From Daejeonella lutea (lineage in GTDB: Bacteria; Bacteroidota; Bacteroidia; Sphingobacteriales; Sphingobacteriaceae), in the NCBI RefSeq assembly GCF_900168015.1, contig NZ_FUYR01000003.1:186001-250000 (forward strand): a stretch of 64,000 nucleotides of DNA, given 5' to 3'. How positions within the stretch are numbered: position 1 is the first letter of the stretch; each line of letters begins with the position of its first letter. Below, one piece after another: positions 62,448-64,000 of this stretch. The notes under the pieces were generated by a model, which worked only from the letters and a program-made list of their open reading frames with translations, was not told where the DNA came from and made no database searches. Made by a program: the position numbers and the translations under genes.

Positions 62448-64000
62448 ATGGCCGAAATAACCCGGGTTTTTGATCTTCTGAAGCACTCACTGGACAAGTT
62501 CAAGAAGGACGATCTGGTAGCGGCGAAAAGGAACGGCGAGTGGATAAAGTATTCAACTGAATATTTTGTTAAGCAAGTTGATGCGTTGAGCCTCGGCCTG
62601 ATTGCAAAGGGAATTAAGAAAGGCGATAAGGTAGCTATCATGTCGCCCAACCGGCCGGAATGGAATATCTGTGATTTCGGGATCATGCAGATCGGGGCTA
62701 CCCAGGTTCCCATGTATCCGACGCTGGCGGAAAATGATATCAAGTTTATCGCGAAAGATGCGGATATACGGATTGTCTTTGTGTCAGATAAGACCCTGTA
62801 TGAAAAACTAAACACGGTAAAAACCCGCGACGCAGCGAATTTTGAGATCTATACTTTTGATGAAGTTCCAGGTCTTCCTAATTGGGAGGATGTAATTGCC
62901 CTGGGCAAGGAAAAGGAATCGGTGGACCTGGAAGAATATCGCAGAGAAATAAAGCCAGAAGACCTTTTAACATTAATTTATACTTCAGGTACAACCGGAA
63001 CTCCAAAAGGAGTCATGCTGACACATAATAACCTGGTGAGTAATATTCGGGAGTCGTCAAAGCTCTATCCCGCAGGGTTTACCAAAGCCATCAGTTTTCT
63101 GCCCCTATCACACGTGTTTGAGCGGATGGTCATTTATATGTACCTGTACCTTGGAATATCAATTTACTATGCGCAGAGCATGGAAACTATTGCTGCCGAT
63201 ATAGCAGATGTTAAACCGCATGGATTTACTACTGTTCCAAGGCTCCTTGAAAAAGTATACGACCGGATTGTGGAAAAGGGATCGCAACTGACGGGGGTTA
63301 AGAGGAAGTTGTTTTACTGGGCATTGGATTTAGGACTTAATTATGAAATGGATGGTGCAAATGGCCCATGGTATGAGTGTCAGTTAAAGATTGCCAACAA
63401 GCTGGTGTTTAGCAAATGGCGGGAAGCATTGGGCGGAAATATTATGGCTATTGTCTCGGGCGGTGCGGCCTTGCAGCCAAGGCTTGCCCGGGTATTCTGG
63501 GCAGCAGGCATGCCGGTGCTGGAGGGTTATGGCCTTACCGAAACTTCTCCGGTTATCAATGTAAACGGACTGCGGAAAGGAGAGGCCAAATTCACTACGG
63601 TTGGCCGGACTATAAAAGACGTAGAGGTAAAGATTGCTGAGGACGGGGAGATCCTGTGTAAAGGTCCGAATGTAATGAAGGGTTACTATAATCGCCCAGA
63701 TCTGAGTGCCGAAGTCATTGATAAGGATGGGTTTTTCCATACTGGTGATATCGGAGAGATTGTTGATGGGCAGTACCTTCGAATCACGGATAGGAAGAAG
63801 GAAATATTCAAGACTGCGGGGGGCAAGTATATCGCACCGCAAATGCTCGAGAATAAGTTTAAAGAATCTATTTTCATCGAGCAGGTAATGGTTATCGGAG
63901 AAAACCAACGGTTTCCGGCAGCCCTTGTTTTACCATCATTTGCAACATTAGAGAAGTGGTGCGAAAGAAAGGAGATTCCATATACTACCAACGAGGAAAT
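62448..64000 (+). CDS. Long-chain acyl-CoA synthetase, AMP-forming (3' end outside window)
   Basis: An open frame from ATG 62448 runs off the right edge, giving 517 residues so far. It starts MAEITRVFDLLKHSLDKFKK. The AMP-binding P-loop LLTLIYTSGTTGTPKGVMLT, VLEGYGLTETSPV, and the hinge FFHTGDIGEIVDGQYLRITD followed by RKKEIFKTAGGKY are diagnostic of the ANL superfamily, long-chain fatty-acid ligase branch. It activates fatty acids as CoA thioesters. Full-length members are about 590-640 residues, so the missing part is about 80-120 residues. A tandem 11-bp repeat lies in its upstream region. Confidence 0.94.
   Translation, partial: MAEITRVFDLLKHSLDKFKKDDLVAAKRNGEWIKYSTEYFVKQVDALSLGLIAKGIKKGDKVAIMSPNRPEWNICDFGIMQIGATQVPMYPTLAENDIKFIAKDADIRIVFVSDKTLYEKLNTVKTRDAANFEIYTFDEVPGLPNWEDVIALGKEKESVDLEEYRREIKPEDLLTLIYTSGTTGTPKGVMLTHNNLVSNIRESSKLYPAGFTKAISFLPLSHVFERMVIYMYLYLGISIYYAQSMETIAADIADVKPHGFTTVPRLLEKVYDRIVEKGSQLTGVKRKLFYWALDLGLNYEMDGANGPWYECQLKIANKLVFSKWREALGGNIMAIVSGGAALQPRLARVFWAAGMPVLEGYGLTETSPVINVNGLRKGEAKFTTVGRTIKDVEVKIAEDGEILCKGPNVMKGYYNRPDLSAEVIDKDGFFHTGDIGEIVDGQYLRITDRKKEIFKTAGGKYIAPQMLENKFKESIFIEQVMVIGENQRFPAALVLPSFATLEKWCERKEIPYTTNEE

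Noticed and set aside
62405-62815. Minus-strand open frame of 136 codons near 62.6 kb
   Set aside because: It is antisense to the start of the acyl-CoA synthetase and has no domain signature.
63384-63991. Minus-strand open frames of 101-174 codons near the right edge
   Set aside because: They are antisense to the acyl-CoA synthetase frame, whose ANL motifs are unmistakable.
1-64000. tRNA, rRNA, insertion sequence or prophage genes
   Set aside because: Reading the intergenic regions I saw no tRNA cloverleaf signature, no rRNA-like sequence and no transposase or phage structural protein. A tool-based scan could still find a small RNA.

Overview
The window looks like chromosomal DNA of a Bacteroidota species, most likely of the family Sphingobacteriaceae (Pedobacter/Mucilaginibacter type). 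The supporting evidence is a SusC/SusD pair behind an ECF sigma factor and FecR anti-sigma factor, type IX secretion components (PorP/SprF, a gliding-motility type C-terminal sorting domain), a LruC-domain lipoprotein, a TMEM220-like protein and moderate to low GC. The family-level placement is inference. I found no rRNA, tRNA, CRISPR array, transposase or prophage gene.

Layout. 1-2.6 kb: tail of an upstream gene, then a BlaR1-type M56 peptidase and its BlaI-type repressor. 2.9-3.7 kb: two small genes. 3.9-10.5 kb: a complete, tightly packed ebo cluster (eboA-F), known elsewhere as a metabolite biosynthesis/traffic module whose product in this phylum is not known. 10.6-19.3 kb: ECF sigma, FecR, SusC, SusD, then a secreted amidohydrolase and a mono-heme cytochrome c. 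19.3-26 kb: dinB, a TauE/SafE permease, small secreted or hypothetical proteins and two GT2 glycosyltransferases. 26.2-36.5 kb: a 1694-residue type IX secreted adhesin, a PorP/SprF partner, a TPR/PD40/OmpA protein and a LruC-domain lipoprotein. 36.5-49.9 kb: an exopolysaccharide locus. Its main operon runs on the minus strand from a response regulator through a polyprenyl glycosylphosphotransferase, a half-length TolC-like protein, a Wzc-like chain-length protein, glycosyltransferases, a 42-residue membrane peptide, a polymerase/ligase and an acyltransferase. 50.2-53.5 kb: rhodanese, second TauE/SafE protein, N-acetylglucosamine kinase and a second lone response regulator. 53.5-59.5 kb: MarR-RND tripartite efflux operon. 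59.7-64 kb: M61 peptidase, outer-membrane beta-barrel candidate and a long-chain acyl-CoA synthetase cut by the window end.

Most unusual points. (1) In the exopolysaccharide operon the first-step sugar transferase carries an N-terminal receiver-like domain with Glu in place of the phospho-acceptor Asp. Its gene overlaps by 20 nt the gene of an intact stand-alone receiver. The same operon has a Wzc-like protein with altered Walker motifs and no tyrosine tail, and a half-size TolC-like protein where a Wza-type exporter would be expected. (2) An 11-bp tandem repeat occurs twice, 40 kb apart and in opposite orientation, both times between divergent genes and with different copy number. (3) A long inverted repeat built from GTATCARGTA-like units lies between convergent genes. 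(4) The ebo cluster encodes a sugar-phosphate-cyclase-like enzyme whose substrate-loop sequence departs from true dehydroquinate synthases.
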